From contig JAIENF010000558.1 in the NCBI GenBank assembly GCA_019751575.1, positions 1-6,460 on the forward strand: a DNA stretch of 6,460 nt. The letters run 5' to 3'. The notes beneath the pieces are model-generated. The model was not told the DNA's origin. It made no database searches and saw only the letters and a list, made by a program, of their open reading frames with translations. The position numbers and the translations under genes are program-made. Position 1 is the first letter of the stretch, and the number at the start of each line of letters is the position of its first letter. Of the stretch, positions 6,276-6,460 are shown one piece after another. The DNA comes from Burkholderiales bacterium (lineage in GTDB: Bacteria; Pseudomonadota; Gammaproteobacteria; Burkholderiales; CAIKXV01).

Positions 6276-6460
6276 ATGGCAACGCTGACCATTCGCAACA
6301 TCCCTGAGTCGCTCCACCGGGCGCTGCGCGTGCGTGCCTCCCGGCACGACCACAGCATGCAGGCGGAGGTCCGCGACATCCTCGAGGCGGCCATCCTGCA
6401 GCGAGGGCCGCTCAGGCTGGGCTCGCTGCTGGCCGACATCAGCCGGCAGGCGACGCAGGC
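6276..6460 (+). CDS. FitA/VapB-like ribbon-helix-helix antitoxin (partial, runs off the right edge)
   Basis: ATG at 6276 has GAGG at 6264-6267, 8 nt upstream. The visible 61 residues begin MATLTIRNIPESLHRALRVR, the beta-strand and first helix of a ribbon-helix-helix DNA-binding domain. The second helix follows with SMQAEVRDILEAAI (27-40), and a tail containing LRLGSLLADISRQA fits the toxin-wrapping C-terminus of FitA-type antitoxins, which are usually about 75-90 aa in all. Such antitoxins dimerise, repress their own promoter and block a PIN-domain ribonuclease (FitB/VapC) encoded just downstream, often in overlap. The toxin is outside the window, so a complete module cannot be confirmed. Confidence 0.85.
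   Translation, partial: MATLTIRNIPESLHRALRVRASRHDHSMQAEVRDILEAAILQRGPLRLGSLLADISRQATQ

Noticed and set aside
4902..6353. A 483-codon minus-strand frame overlapping the alpha/beta hydrolase
   Set aside because: It lies in a different frame from the hydrolase carrying the Ser-Asp-His motifs and has no motif of its own.

Overview
The window is compact, GC-rich bacterial chromosome with no rRNA, tRNA, CRISPR array or insertion sequence that I can see. Base composition, Shine-Dalgarno-led starts and the gene families suggest a free-living proteobacterium, perhaps of the Burkholderiales or a relative. That placement is an inference from style, not from a marker gene.

Layout. (1) 1-1530, minus strand, running off the left edge: a large Xre-type regulator with an N-terminal helix-turn-helix, a degenerate ImmA/IrrE-like core and a cysteine-rich C-terminal region. 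(2) 1531-1744: the divergent intergenic region. It holds four exact copies of GTGAAGTT within 52 bp and three perfect inverted repeats, which look like the regulator's operators. (3) 1745-2839, plus strand: a ketopantoate reductase (ApbA/PanE)-like oxidoreductase with an altered nucleotide-binding loop. It is followed by an 8-bp hairpin at 2849-2867. (4) 2962-3777, plus strand: a transglutaminase-like protein that keeps the Cys and Asp of the triad but has Ala where the His is expected. (5) A minus-strand pair convergent with it: an alpha/beta hydrolase of the 2,6-dihydroxypseudooxynicotine hydrolase/FrsA type (4664-5947), then an N-formylglutamate amidohydrolase-family protein (3814-4581). 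(6) 5948-6275: an intergenic stretch with a small dubious ORF or gene remnant. (7) 6276 to the right edge, plus strand: the start of a FitA/VapB-like ribbon-helix-helix antitoxin, whose toxin partner should lie beyond the window.

How the genes might work together. The regulator and the reductase-like gene are divergent and share the repeat-rich control region, so autoregulation plus control of the reductase is the simplest reading. The hydrolase and amidohydrolase lie 82 bp apart on one strand and are probably co-transcribed. A C-C or ester hydrolase followed by an amide or formamide hydrolase would suit breakdown of a small nitrogen-containing compound, but no substrate can be read from the sequence. 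The most distinctive things here are the operator cluster with its atypical regulator, and two enzyme-family proteins with changed key residues. I see no complete, obviously new defence or mobile system.
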